DNA from: Liolophura sinensis
Taxonomy: Eukaryota > Mollusca > Polyplacophora > Chitonida > Chitonidae
Direction: 5' to 3'
Length of the DNA: 64,000 bases
Assembly (NCBI RefSeq): GCF_032854445.1
Contig: NC_088296.1
Coordinates: forward strand, 26,097,448 to 26,161,447
Shown: piece after piece, positions 46,126-59,200 of the stretch
Layout: the number at the start of each line of letters is the position of its first letter
Numbering within the stretch: position 1 is the stretch's first letter
Position numbers and translations under genes: made by a program
Notes under the pieces: generated by a model
Databases searched by the model: none
The model's input: only the letters and a program-made list of their open reading frames with translations
What the model was told of the DNA's origin: nothing

Positions 46126-46720
46126 AACATTGTATTTCCTGCAGCAGGATGCTGACAAACCTGATGAGATAAAGTCATAACCAGTGCAGCAGGATGCAGA
46201 CAAACCTGTTGAAGTCATGTCATACTCAATGCAGTAGGATACTGATAAACCTGTTGAGGCGACGCCAGAACCGAGGAAGCCCGATCCTGACAATCCTGTT
46301 GATGTGATGCCAGAGCCGAGGAAGCCCAATCCGGACAAACCTCTTGATGTGACGCCAGAGCCGCGGCAACAGGATTTTGACAAACTTGCTGAGGTGACGC
46401 CAGGGCCGAGGCAGTAAGATTCTGACAAACCTCTTGATGTGACGCCAGAGCCGCGGCAACAGGATTTTGACAAACTTGTTGAGGTGACGCCAGAGCCGCT
46501 GCAGCAAGATTCTGACAAACTTGTTGAGGTGACGCCAGGGCCGAGGCCGTAAGATTCTGACAAACCTCTTGATGTGACGCCAGAGCCGCTGCAGCAGGAT
46601 TCTGAAAAACTTGCTTAGGTGACGCCAGGGCCGAGGCAGTAAGATTCTGACATACATGTTAATGTGACGCCAGAGCCGCGGCACCAGGATCATCACAAAC
46701 TTCATTGCCGAGGAAACTGG
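46126..46720 (+). repeat. 45-bp array with decayed coding look
   Basis: About 13 copies of a 45-bp unit. The plus frame reads units such as DSDKPLDVTPEPRQQ, typical of low-complexity protein repeats. It is broken by several stops, most of them at positions where other units have CAA or CAG, that is, C-to-T changes. The minus strand is also open for about 150 codons, as the period allows. Confidence 0.85.
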
Positions 46721-47225
46721 AACTTTGATGCTGCATTTGGCAATAAACTCTACCGGGCGAATCCATTTGAGAATAAGTTTTTAGCTCGTGTTTGTATTAC
46801 CGGCTTGTGAGTGTAGCCGTGTCTGTTTACACATATAGTCACGGTATTCTATTTATTATCCTGGCAGTGATCGGGAAGATAAAACCTCTAGGGACAGAGA
46901 AAGAATGAAGTAATTGCGGAAAGTACTGTTTTGTCTGAGCCCCTTGAGATTAAGGGTTAGGGTTATTTGCTTTCTGAATAAATCTGTGTCTCTTAATTAA
47001 GAAACCATCAAGCAGTCAAGCAAGCACTTTGACTTGATAAAGGGAGTGGTAATGAATAGAAATAGAAAGTCTCACACGACAACGTGAACGGTGTAAAACA
47101 GTTCACACTCCAGCCACAAATATGGTATTCATTCTTAAGATATAATATGCATCTGTGTATAGTGATCGCGTTTTGACACACAGTACTCTAGACGCCAGAG
47201 CATCAAGGTGGTTTTTTTGTCCGGA
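46721..47225. other. Unique spacer
   Basis: No gene recognised. Confidence 0.4.
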
Positions 47226-47460
47226 ATGTTCTCGAATGAATGAATGAATGTTTTTAATCATATGACGGCGAGGAGTCAGTAGGTGTGTTTACATATACTG
47301 TGTCTTCTTGGGGCAGGGCGAGTCCATGCCACCAAAGTGATATTATGCCGAAGACACCAGACATGACAGCCACCCAGTCGCATTATATTGACACCCGGCC
47401 AACCAGTCCTGTTTTCCTTGCACCAACCTTTCACCAACGCCCAGCGAGACAGCTACAAGT
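47226..47460 (-). mobile_element. SINE family B, reverse strand
   Basis: Reverse complement of the 10.94-kb element: GCCGAAGACACCAGACATGA, CCACCCAGTCGCATTATATT, GGCCAACCAGTCCTGTTTTCC. The (GAAT)n run at 47235-47250 would be its 3' tail. Confidence 0.75.
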
Positions 47461-47489
47461 ACCTGTCCGATCGTCCGCTGTTAGCGTGA

Positions 47490-47835
47490 TTGTCTCCCTG
47501 TTTGATTGTCTCCCTGTCTGATTGTATCTCTGTCTGATTGTCTGTCTGTTTGATTGTCTGTCTGTTTGATTGTCTCCCTGTTTCATTGTCTCTCTGTCTG
47601 ATTGTCTGTCTGTTTGATTGTCTCCCTGTTTGATTGTCTCCCTGTTTGATTGTCTCTCTGTCTGATTGCCTCCCTGTTTGATTGTCTCTCTGTCTGATTG
47701 TCTGTCTGTCCAATTGTTCTCCAGTTTGATTGTCTCTCTGTCGGATTACTTGACTATCCACTTGTTCACCTGTGTGGTTTTCTGAGTGTACGTCTGGCCG
47801 TTTGCTCATCCGTCTGATCGTCTGTCTGTGCGCTC
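47490..47835. repeat. About 16-bp array
   Basis: Copies of GATTGTCTCCCTGTTT and GATTGTCTGTCTGTTT, with a (GTCT)n character. Confidence 0.92.
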
Positions 47836-48285
47836 CTTTTACTGTAACTAGTTTTGACATCAAACCATGATAATTCTGCATATGTGGCAAACAACAGTGT
47901 TTCACATGCTGATATTTGAAACACGGGGCTGCCTCATAATGAGTACAGCACAATAGTGATCAGAAGTTGATAAAATCAGACACCCAAGATCAGTGTAACT
48001 GACGATTTATTATTTGCAATTCTCATATACAATACAGCCCTAAATGTGACCCTGTTAAGATGTCATAGGAAATTAACCTTAGTTTTATTAAATATCTCTA
48101 TTTGCCTTAAGCGTTTGTTATATGTCAAATATTTTCTTGTTAAAAATTTACCATTTGCATAATTATGATATGGCTGTAATAGGCAGTGCAGTTTGGACAC
48201 CTCGCCTATCTGAATTAGCACTATGACCTAAGGTACATATAAGGGCACAGCCGCTGAAGGGACACAAACTAACAGAACAGGATCA
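47836..48285. other. AT-rich spacer
   Basis: No feature recognised. Confidence 0.4.
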
Positions 48286-49600
48286 AGGCCTGTCGGTGGT
48301 CATCTATCAGACACTGTATTGGCGTCTCGGCTGGTCAATGGTTGGCTATCACAGGTTGTCTGGACTACACAACTGGCCGAGGCTCAGCTATCAAACGTTG
48401 TCTGGACTAAACGACAGGCCGCGGCTCAGCTATCAAACGTTGTCTGGACTGCACGACTGGCCGTGGCTCAGCTATCACAGGTTGTCTGGACTACACGACA
48501 GGCCGTGACTCAGCTATCAAAGGTCGTCTGGACCACACGACTTGCCGTGGCTCAGCTATCAAAGGGTTGCCTGGACAACACGACCTGCCGTCGCTCAGGT
48601 ATCAAAGGTTGTCTGGACTAAACGACAGGCCGCGGCTCAGCTATCAAACGTTGTCTGGACTGCACGACTGGCCGTGGCTCAGCTATCACAGGTTGTCTGG
48701 ACTACACGACAGGCCGTGACTCAGCTATCAAACGTTGTCTGGACTACACGACTGGCCGCGGCTCAGCTATCAAAGGGTTGCCTGGACAACACGACCTGCC
48801 GTCGCTCAGGTATCAAAGGTTGTCTGGACTAAACGACAGGCCATGGATCAGCTATCACATGTTGTCTGGACTACACGACTGGCCGTGGATCAGCTATTAC
48901 AGGTTGTCTGGACTACACAACTGGCCGTGGATCAGCTATTACAGGTTGTCTGGACAACACAGCTGGCCGCGGCTCAGCTATCATAGGTCGTCTGGACTAC
49001 ACGACTTCCCACGGCTTACCTATCAAACGTTGTCTGGACTACACAACTTGCCGTCGCTCAGGAATCAAAGGTTGTCTGGACTACACGACAGGCCGTGGAT
49101 TAGCTATCACATGTTGTCTGGACTACACGACTTGCTGTGGCTCAGCTATCATAGGTTGTCTGGACTACACAACTGGCCACGGCTCACCTATCACAGGTTG
49201 TCTGGACTACACGACTGGCCGTGGATCAGCTATCACAGGTTATCTGGACAACACCGCTAGCCGTGGATCACCTATCACGATGTCTGGACAACACCGCTAG
49301 CCGTGACTCAACTATCACGATGTCTGGACAACACAGCTAGCCGTGACTCACCTATCACGATGTCTGGACAACACGGCTGGCCGTGGCTCACCTATCACAG
49401 ATTGTCCTGACTACACGACTGGGCGTGGCTCAGTTAGTTGGTAGAGGGTCAATTGACTGTCTGGACCGTTCAGTTGGTATATAGGGTCAGCGATATCTTG
49501 ACTGTCTGGACCGTTCAGCTGGTATAGAGGTTCAGCGATCTCTGGACTGTCTAGACTGCTCAGCTGGTCGAGTATCAGCGATCACTTGTCTCTCTGGACT
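48286..49600. repeat. 42-bp array
   Basis: About 27 copies of TATCAAAGGTTGTCTGGACT, ACACGACTGGCCGTGGCTCA, GC. The units shorten after 49.25 kb and decay to 49.6 kb. A block of several units near 48.36-48.60 kb is repeated at 48.60-48.84 kb. The 14-codon period opens plus frames. Confidence 0.94.
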
Positions 49601-50134
49601 GTTCAGATCAGTTGGATATGCTCTACTGTGTTTTGACTTAGGATTGACGATTGCTTCTGGTAATTTATGAAGCATCCGGTCTATCTGGGGATATTTATTC
49701 GTAGAATCGATGTCAAGATTATTTTAATACATTAAAAAGCAGTAAAAAAGAGAACCGGTGAAAGGGCTGTTAATTCGCCTTAGCATTTTTTTTCACAAAC
49801 CCAATGACGTCTATTGTTTAATACAATGTTTAGCTTCCGTTTTTACACTACATCCGGTTTTGATTGTGTTTGTGGAGTATGCCTTTGATATCCGGTTTTC
49901 GAAAGGCCCTTTTATCTCCGATACTGTAACAACAACACTAAAATCTATAAAACTTTAGAATTGTTTGCTATCCTATTGCAGTATACTGTCAGGTTAATGC
50001 TCATATGACTTGTTATCGGCCGTCATGTAGCCTGGGGATTAGCGCTGCGGGCTTGGGCAAACACTTCAGCAGAAGTGCGGTTTGGGTGAACACATTTGAT
50101 CTCCGTTTAATAACTGTGTAGGTTTTTTTTGCAG
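49601..50134. other. Region upstream of the GPCR coding exon
   Basis: AT-rich unique sequence. It could hold 5' UTR, promoter or intron of the GPCR gene. A pyrimidine tract and CAG (to 50134) look like an acceptor, so the 5' UTR may be spliced from further upstream. Confidence 0.4.
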
Positions 50135-50210
50135 GTAGCAGATGGTGAGCATAGACAGTTAGCCAAAGCCTTCAGGTTAGCGGCTATTGCGGTCCAGTCA
50201 GCAAGACAAG
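50135..50210 (+). other. Probable 5' UTR part of GPCR exon 1
   Basis: Runs from the acceptor GGTTTTTTTTGCAG to the ATG at 50211. The stretch is also open in another frame continuing through the exon, but that frame does not fit the phase of the downstream exons as well as the ATG frame. Confidence 0.5.
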
Positions 50211-50259
50211 ATGGGCGACGACAATGGCTCATCCCTGGTGTCAAATATCTCCACTTCCG
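50211..50259 (+). CDS. GPCR exon 1 coding part (start and glycosylated N-terminus)
   Basis: ATG followed by MGDDNGSSLVSNISTS plus one base, then donor TCCG|GTAAGT at 50260. Phase 1 out matches phase 1 in at 59618, making codon GCC (Ala17). Linked to the body of the gene across a 9.36-kb intron by phase, N-glycosylation content and the absence of another start, not by transcript evidence. Confidence 0.7.
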
Positions 50260-53200
50260 GTAAGTTTCAGTACCAAAGCAAAACTGTTTTTACGTTTTTG
50301 ATTCCATGCTAACCCGCATAATTATAGCGGCAAGATGATCATTGTAAGATTTACTGAAGACTTTGTACAAACTCATGATCCACACATGTAATGTTCAAAA
50401 TTAACGTCGTTGATGAAAACTGCACTTTCTTACTTTAAGTGTGTTCAAGTGATATGTTACATCCCTGGAAGACATTTGCTGATTGTTCACTTCAAACGGC
50501 TGAGCCAACTGACAGTTCCATTAAATCTGCCATTTGTCACAGTCCGCAATCGTCAGTAAAACACAGTGAGTTAGGGCTGTAGCGGTCGAAATTACGGGCT
50601 TGGTGAGCTTTAGTCTGGTAGCCATACCGTCATCACTACTTTGGCTGGAGGGTGTGCTTTGTTGTGCTTTGTCATGTAAAAGATGTGCAAACGTATAAAA
50701 GCAATTACGGCTTATTTGAGACCAACCACTGTAGCCATCAAACTCACATTGCCACATGTACATTGGTTACAAGGTTACATTGTGTTGCAATGTAGCTGGC
50801 CTGACCAATCAGCGACCAGTGATTCTGTCCAGTTGCTGTACAGAAAGATTTAGCGGAACTATTCGATCAGTCCCAAAAGTCCCTGAAGCAGTTCTATTTT
50901 TACGCTGCCCTCTGTGGCCCCCCGCTCCTCAATCCTAAGTCGAAAAGATACATTTGACTGAGCGTTTTACTGCTGGGGAACAGGAGAAATGTCAGACTGA
51001 TCTGGCTATTTGATACAACATAAACATTCACAATCGTTCCACATATACAAGAGGACAAGGCAGCCTCATTGACTTTTGGACAGTACAAATATTTTATCCA
51101 GGATAAAGCAAGCTGCCTGACATGAACTGAGGGAGGTGTTATCTTCAAACATTTGTTTTATGTTTGTAATGACTGTGTTGGTAATAGATTTCGGTCTATT
51201 GACTCTGTGTGCCATTTGCAGATGACAAGTAACAGGCATTTGTCCGATTTGACCTGTTTTATCTGGCACCGAATTCTTTGATATCCCCGGCCTGAAGGCC
51301 CTATGTAGAAGACTTAAAGGAGAATAAACATAAACATTATGCCAAAATCAGAAAAAAGGGCGTCAAAACTGTTTTGCAAACATGATCTTAATATATTTTT
51401 TGATTTTTTTTTTCAATAGTTTTGTATGGTGGGTATTTGAGACCAACTTTTGGTATTTATCGTTGTTGCATAATAATGTTCTAGATAAGGATGTGATGCC
51501 TGTCTAATAAATTTATTTGAATGTAAATTTGTTGTTTATATCGAAACATATGCATTTAACCTAATTTATGATAATATGTAAGAGCATATTAAAAATATAA
51601 ATGTGATCCAAATTGAGGTTTAATACATTTGTTAGCTGAAAAGAACAAATTGTAGTGCAAAAATATTTCTTAAACCTGTGTTACATCCTCATTTATGACA
51701 TTATTAAAAAAAAACTATAAATACCAAAAGGAGGTCCCAAATACCCAAAATACAAAAATTATTTTCAAGCGTCTTTTTCTCCTTAAGGAAAAATCGGGAA
51801 AAAATTGAAGACCACATTTATTACTACTTTTCGCACTCTTTCATCTGAACTTTATGTCATTTTTATGTTTTCTCCAACAGATGTCTTCTTACCACATATA
51901 TGGTAACAATGTATTCTCAATGAATTAGATCAAAGTAAATCCGTTAAATTAGTCCTAACCTGGCAGATCGTGTATGTGTTCACGTAGGCCGATGGTTACT
52001 CTGCAGCCTGTAAACTTTTTCTGCTGATAGCTTATTCTACTTGCAGCAAATTCATCACATTGTGTAAATACGGATGACAAACGTCCCTATGTATTGCTGG
52101 TGACGTTTCGATGTAGCTTCTAACATCCGTTTGGAACCAATTTTTGGGGGTATGAAAACGATGTTAGAAGCTACATGAAGACATTAATCTCAGTAATTGA
52201 CGGAGTTTGTCATCCGTAAGCAGGACGGGTTACGTTCGCACAACTTACACCAGACCATATTTGGCTCTTAAAGAAGTTATTCTACGCGATCAGACATAAC
52301 CTGCCGGGCCGGAAATGTGCCGCATTCCAGCATGTTGTGTGACGACGCATGCGCTGCACTTCCGCGTGTGATGACTGTGGCGGGCGGGTTAGTCTGTGAT
52401 CGCCTTGAAACAAAGGCGGTTGTAAGGCACACAAGGCACTTCAGTCGGAAGTGTTACAGGCCGGTCCAAACAAACCCTCTCTTGTTTAATCTATATCAAT
52501 CTCCAGCGTGTTGTCCCTCATTTCATTCCGAGCTGGTTGATTAAAAACTGCCTTTAGTTTAATTAATAACATATCACGCATTATATACAGTAAAAATATC
52601 TGGCAGTAGGCTACACTGCATTTTATGATTGGGTAGTAATATGGACAAGGCACAACACCGCCTTGCAGTCATCTTTAAGTACATAAACCAAGAAAATATA
52701 CACAATTTCTTCATTAATTTGATTCGTGTTTTACGCCTCACATATAGGACGACAGTTGACGTTGTGGTGGGAGGAAACCATGCAAAACCCGCAGGGGACC
52801 CAAGACAATCCGCAGGCTGCTGGCACACCTTCCCACCTACAAATATACACCAGTATCATGTAAAGTAACGCCTAAAATGAGTGTGGACCTATGTAAATCG
52901 AAGATATGGCAATGTTGTAAACCTAGCCTTTTTGTCTACAGTACTACATGTAGATGCACTTGTCTGTGCAAACAAGGAAGTTGACATTGTACCACGCACA
53001 ACCAGATTGAGGTCATTGCGTCCACGTAAAACCATGTAACTCAATACTCTTATCTAAGAAAACTATAAAACCAAACCTAATGGGCAATCATAGTGCTTGT
53101 TAATACCTGTGGTACTTGTAGTGATGTGTTAAAAGTTTTCATTTTCGCTGTGCATGTACTTGTGTTTTGTATATCTTGTTGAAACTTACGTAAAGTAATT

Positions 53201-56200
53201 TTGTTTGTTTACAAGCCGTTTTATGACTATTGTTTACCTTTCTGTGATTTTTCTTTTTTTTTTTTACTTTGTAACAACAATAAAAAATGTGTATAAAATG
53301 ATGTCCATGAAGAGAAAACTTGTCATAGCCCAATATCTGCAGTTTTTTTAACCTCACGAGACAAACGTTAAGTGACCTAAGAAGTGTCCCCATACATGAC
53401 GTATGTGGCTACAGATTCTGACTGATTACATACTGTGAATGCCCTACAAAGGCACGATTATTGTCTGAGCAATATGACCAAACAGTTTGTAACAGCGTCC
53501 AGTTGAACGGTATAGATCACACACACACGTTCCACAGTAATGCGTCCAACTGAACGGTATAGTTCACTTCCACACGTTCCACAGTAATGCGTCCAGTTGA
53601 ACGGTATAGTTCACTCACACATTCCACAGTAATGCGTCCAGTTGAACGGTATAGTTCACTCACACATTCCACAGTAATGCGTCCAATTGAACGGTATAGT
53701 TCACTCACACATTCCACAGTAATGCGTCCAATTGAACGGTATAGTTCACTCACACATTCCACAGTAATATCACTGTAGAATATAGTCATTTGATAAGTGA
53801 GATCTAATGGTCTCACTCAAATCATAACATTTTGCCATTTGTGCCGTGCTGATTTAACAGGCTAACTCGATAAATGATTGATTGATTCATTGAGTGCTTA
53901 TGGCTTAACGCCAGATCAGCAATATTCCAGCCACTGGGCGGCGAGAACACAGTTAAACCAGAAAGCAGTCAATGGCTTTCTGATTTGACTGGAAACAGTT
54001 AGAGGCGAACGGCAGTCAATGGCTTTGTGATTTGAGTGGGAACAGTTAGTGGTGAACGGCAGTCAATGGCTTTGTGATTTGACTGGAAACATGTAGTGGC
54101 GAACGGCAGTCAATGGCTTTCTGATTTGATCGGAAACAGTTAGTGGTGGACGGCAGTCAATGGTTTTTTGTGATTTGACTGGAAACAGTTAGTGGTGAAC
54201 GGCAGTCAATGGTTTTTTGTGATTTGACTGAAAACAGTTGGTGGTGAACGGCAGTCAATGGTTTTTTGTGATTTGACTGGAAACAGTTGGTGGTGAACGG
54301 CAGTCAATGGCTTTCTCATTTGACTGGAAACAGTTAGTGGTGAACGGCAGTCAAGGGCTTTGTGATTTGACTGGAAACAGTTAGTGGTGGACGGCAGTCA
54401 ATGGCTTTGTGATTTGACTGGAAACAGTTAGTGGTGAACGGCAGTCAATGGCTTTGTGGTTTGACTGGAAACAGTTACTGGTGAACGGCAGTCAATGGCT
54501 TTGTGGTTTGACTGGAAACAGTTGGTGGTGGACGGCAGTCAATGGCTTTCTGATTTGACTGGAAACAGTTGGTGGTGGACGGCAGTCAATGGCGTTCTGA
54601 TTTGATCGGAAACAGTTAGTGGTAAATGGCAGGCAATGGCTTTGTGATTTGACTGGAAACAGTTAGTGGTTAACGGCAGTCAATGGCTTTGTGATTTGAT
54701 TGAAAACGGTTAGTGGCGAAAGGCAGTCAATGGCTTTCTGATTTGACTGGAAACAGTTAGTGGTGGACGGCAGTCAATGGCTTTGTGATTTGACCGGAAA
54801 GAGTTGGTGGTGAACGGCAGTCAATGGCTTTCTGATTTGATCGGAAACAGTTAGTGGCGAACGGCAGTCAATGGCTTTGTGATTTGACCGGAAACAGTTA
54901 GTGGTGAACGCTGGTAAGTTATACACCGCCCATACTACATACACCGCCCATACCACATGCACTGCCCACACTACATGCACTGCCCACACTACATGCACTG
55001 CCCACACTATATAGACTCTACACACTACATACACTGCCTACACGACATACACCACTCACACTACATACACTGCACACATTACATGCACTGCCCACAATAC
55101 ATACACTGCCCACACTACATGCACTGCCCACACTGCATACACTGCCCACACTACATACACAGCCCATACTGCATACACTGCCTACACTACATACACCATT
55201 CACACTGCATACACTGCTCACACTACATGCACTGCTCACACTATATAGGCTCTACACACTACATACATTGCCTACACTACATAGACAACTCACACCACAT
55301 ACACCACTCACACTACATACACTGCCCACACTACATGCACTGCCCACACTATATAGACTCTACACACTACATACACTGCCCACACTACATGCACTGCCCA
55401 CACTACAAACTACATAAAATGCCCAAATTGCATACACTGCCCACACTAAATACACAGCCCATACTATATAGGTTATAAACACTACATACATTGCCCACAC
55501 TACCTACATTGCTCACAGTACATACACTGCCCACACTATAAACACTACATACATTGCCCACACTACCTACATTGCCCACAATACATACACTGCCCACACT
55601 ACATGCACTACCCACACTATATAGGCTCTACACACTACATACACTGCCTACACTACATACACCACTCACACTATATGCACTGCCCACACTACATGCAGTG
55701 ACCACACTATATAGACTCTACACACTACATACACTGCCTACATTACATACACCACTCACACTACATGATCTGCCCACACTACATGCATTGCCCACACTAT
55801 GTAGACTCTACACACTACATATACTGCCTACACAACATGCACTGCCCACACTACATACACTGTCCACATTACATGCACTGCCCACACTATATAGACTCTA
55901 GACACTACATATATTGCGTACTCTACATGCACTGTCCACACTACATGTACTGCCTACACCACATGCACTGCCCACACTATAAAGACTCTACACACTACAT
56001 GCATTGCCTACACTACATACACCACTCACACTACATGCATTGCCCACACTACATAAACTGCCCACACTACATGCACTGCCCACACTACATACACTGCCCA
56101 CACTACCTTCACTGCTCACACTACATACACTGTCCACACTACATGCACTGCCTACACCACATGCACTGCCCACGCTATATAGACTCTACACAATACATGC

Positions 56201-59200
56201 ATTGCCTACACTACATACACCACTCACACTACATACTCTATCCACACTATATAGACTCTACACACTACATACACTTTCTACACTACATAGACCACTTACA
56301 CTACATACACTGCCCACACTATATAGATTCTACACACTACATACTGTGCCTCCACTACATACACCACTCTCACTACAAACACTTCCCACACAACATGCAC
56401 TGCCCACACTATATAGACTCTACACACTACATACACTGCCTACACTACATACACTGCCCACACTACATGCACTGCCCACACTACATGCACTGCCCACACT
56501 ATATAGACTCTACACACTACATACACAGCCCACACTACATACACTGCCCACACTACATACACTATCCATACTACATACACTGCCCATACTACATACACTG
56601 CCCACACTATATAGACTCTACACACTACATACAACGCCCACACTACATACACTGCATACACTACATACACCACTCACACTACATGCACTGCCCATACTAT
56701 ATAGGCTCTACACACTACATACACTGCCCACACTACATACACTGCCCACACTACATACACTGCCCACACTATAAAGACTCTACACACTACATACATTGCC
56801 CACACTACATACACCACTCACACTACATGCACTGCCCATACTATATAGGCTCTACACACTACATACATTGCCTACACTACATAGACCACTCACACCACAT
56901 ACACCACTCACACTACATACACTGCCTACACTACATACACTTCCCACACTACATACACTGTCCACACTACACACACCATTCCCACTACATGCACTGCCCA
57001 TACTACATGCACTGCCCAAACTCTATGGATTCCACACACTACATACACTGCCTACACTACATACATTGCCCACACAACATACACTGCCCACACTACATAC
57101 ACCACTCACACTACATGCACTGCCCAAACTCTATAGACTCAACACACTACATACACTGCCTACACTACATACACCACTCACACTACATACACCACTCACA
57201 CTACATACACTGCCAACACTACATACACTGCCCACACTATATAGGCTCTACACACTACATACATTGCCTACACTACATACACCACTCACACTACATACAC
57301 TGCCCACACTACATGCACTGCCCACACTATATAGACTCTACACACTACATACACTGCCAACACTACATACAACACTCACACTACATACACTGCCAGCACT
57401 ACATATACTGCCCACACTATATAGACTCTACACACTGCATACACTGCCTACACTACACACACCACTCACACTACATACACTGCCCACACTACATACACTG
57501 CCCACACTTTATAGACTCTACACACTACATACACTGCGTACACTACATACACCACTCACACTACATGCACTGCCCACACTACATGCACTGCCCACACTAT
57601 GAAGACTCTACACACTACATGCACTGCCTACACTACATGCACTGCCTACACTACATACATTGCCCACACTACATACACTGCCCACACTATATAGACTCTA
57701 CACACTACATACACTTTCTACACTACATACACCACTTACACTACATACACTGCCCACACTATATAGACTCTACACACTACATACATTGCCTCCACTACAT
57801 ACACCACTCTCACTACAAACACTGCCCACACACCATGCACTGCCCACACTATATAGACTCTACACACTACATGCACTGCCCACACTACATGCACTGCCAA
57901 TACTATGTAGACTATACACACTACATACACTGAATACACAACATACACCACTCACACTACATACATTGCCTACACTACATACACCACTCACACTACATGC
58001 ACTGCCCATACTATATAGGCTCTACACACTACATACACTGCCCACACTACATAAAGTGCCCACACTACATACACTGCCCACACTATAAAGACTCTACACA
58101 CTACATACATTGCCCACACTACATACACCACTCACACTACAAACACTGCCCACACTACATACACTGCCAACACTATATAGACTCTACACACTACATATCC
58201 TGCCTACACTACATACACCACTTACACTACATACATTGCCCACACTACATGCACTGCCCAGACTATATAGACTCTACACACTACATACACTGCCTACACG
58301 ACATACACCACTCACACTACTTACACTGCCTACACCACATACACCACCCACACTACATACACTGCCCACACAACATGCACTGTCCACACTATATAGACTC
58401 TACACACTACATACACTGCCCACACAACATGCACTACCCACACTATATAGGCTCTACACACTACATACACTGCCTACACTACATACACCACTCACACTAC
58501 ATACACCACTCACACTACATACACTGTCTACACTACATTCACCACTCACACTACATACACTGCCCACACTACATACACTGCCCACACTACATACACTGCC
58601 CACACTACATGCACTGCCCACACTATATAGACTCTACACACTACATACACTGCCTACACTACATATACCACTCAGACTACATACACTGCTTACACTACAT
58701 GCACTGCTCACACTATATAGACTCTACACACTGCATACATTGCCTACACTACATAGACCACTCACACTACATACACCACTTACACTACATACACTGCCCA
58801 CACTACATGCACTGCTCACACTATATAGACTCTACACATTACATACACTGCCTACACTACATGCACTGCCTACACTACATACCCCACTCACACTACACAC
58901 ACTGCCCACACTACATGCACTGCCCACACTGCATGCACTGCCTACACTACATACACCACTTACACTACATACACTACATGCACTGCCCACACTATATAGG
59001 CTCTACACCCTGCATACACTGCCTACACTACATACACTGCCCACACTACATACACTGCCCACACTACATGCACTGCCCACACTACATGCACTGCCCACAC
59101 TATATAGACTCTACACACTACATACACTGCCTACACTACACATACCACTCACACTACATACACCACTCACACTACATACACTGCCCACACTACATGCACT

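Noticed and set aside
55765-57933. 722-codon plus-strand open frame of HYIHCP-type repeats
   Set aside because: Read-through of an 18-bp satellite in an intron. Long frames are automatic at a period of 6 codons, and two other frames are open too.
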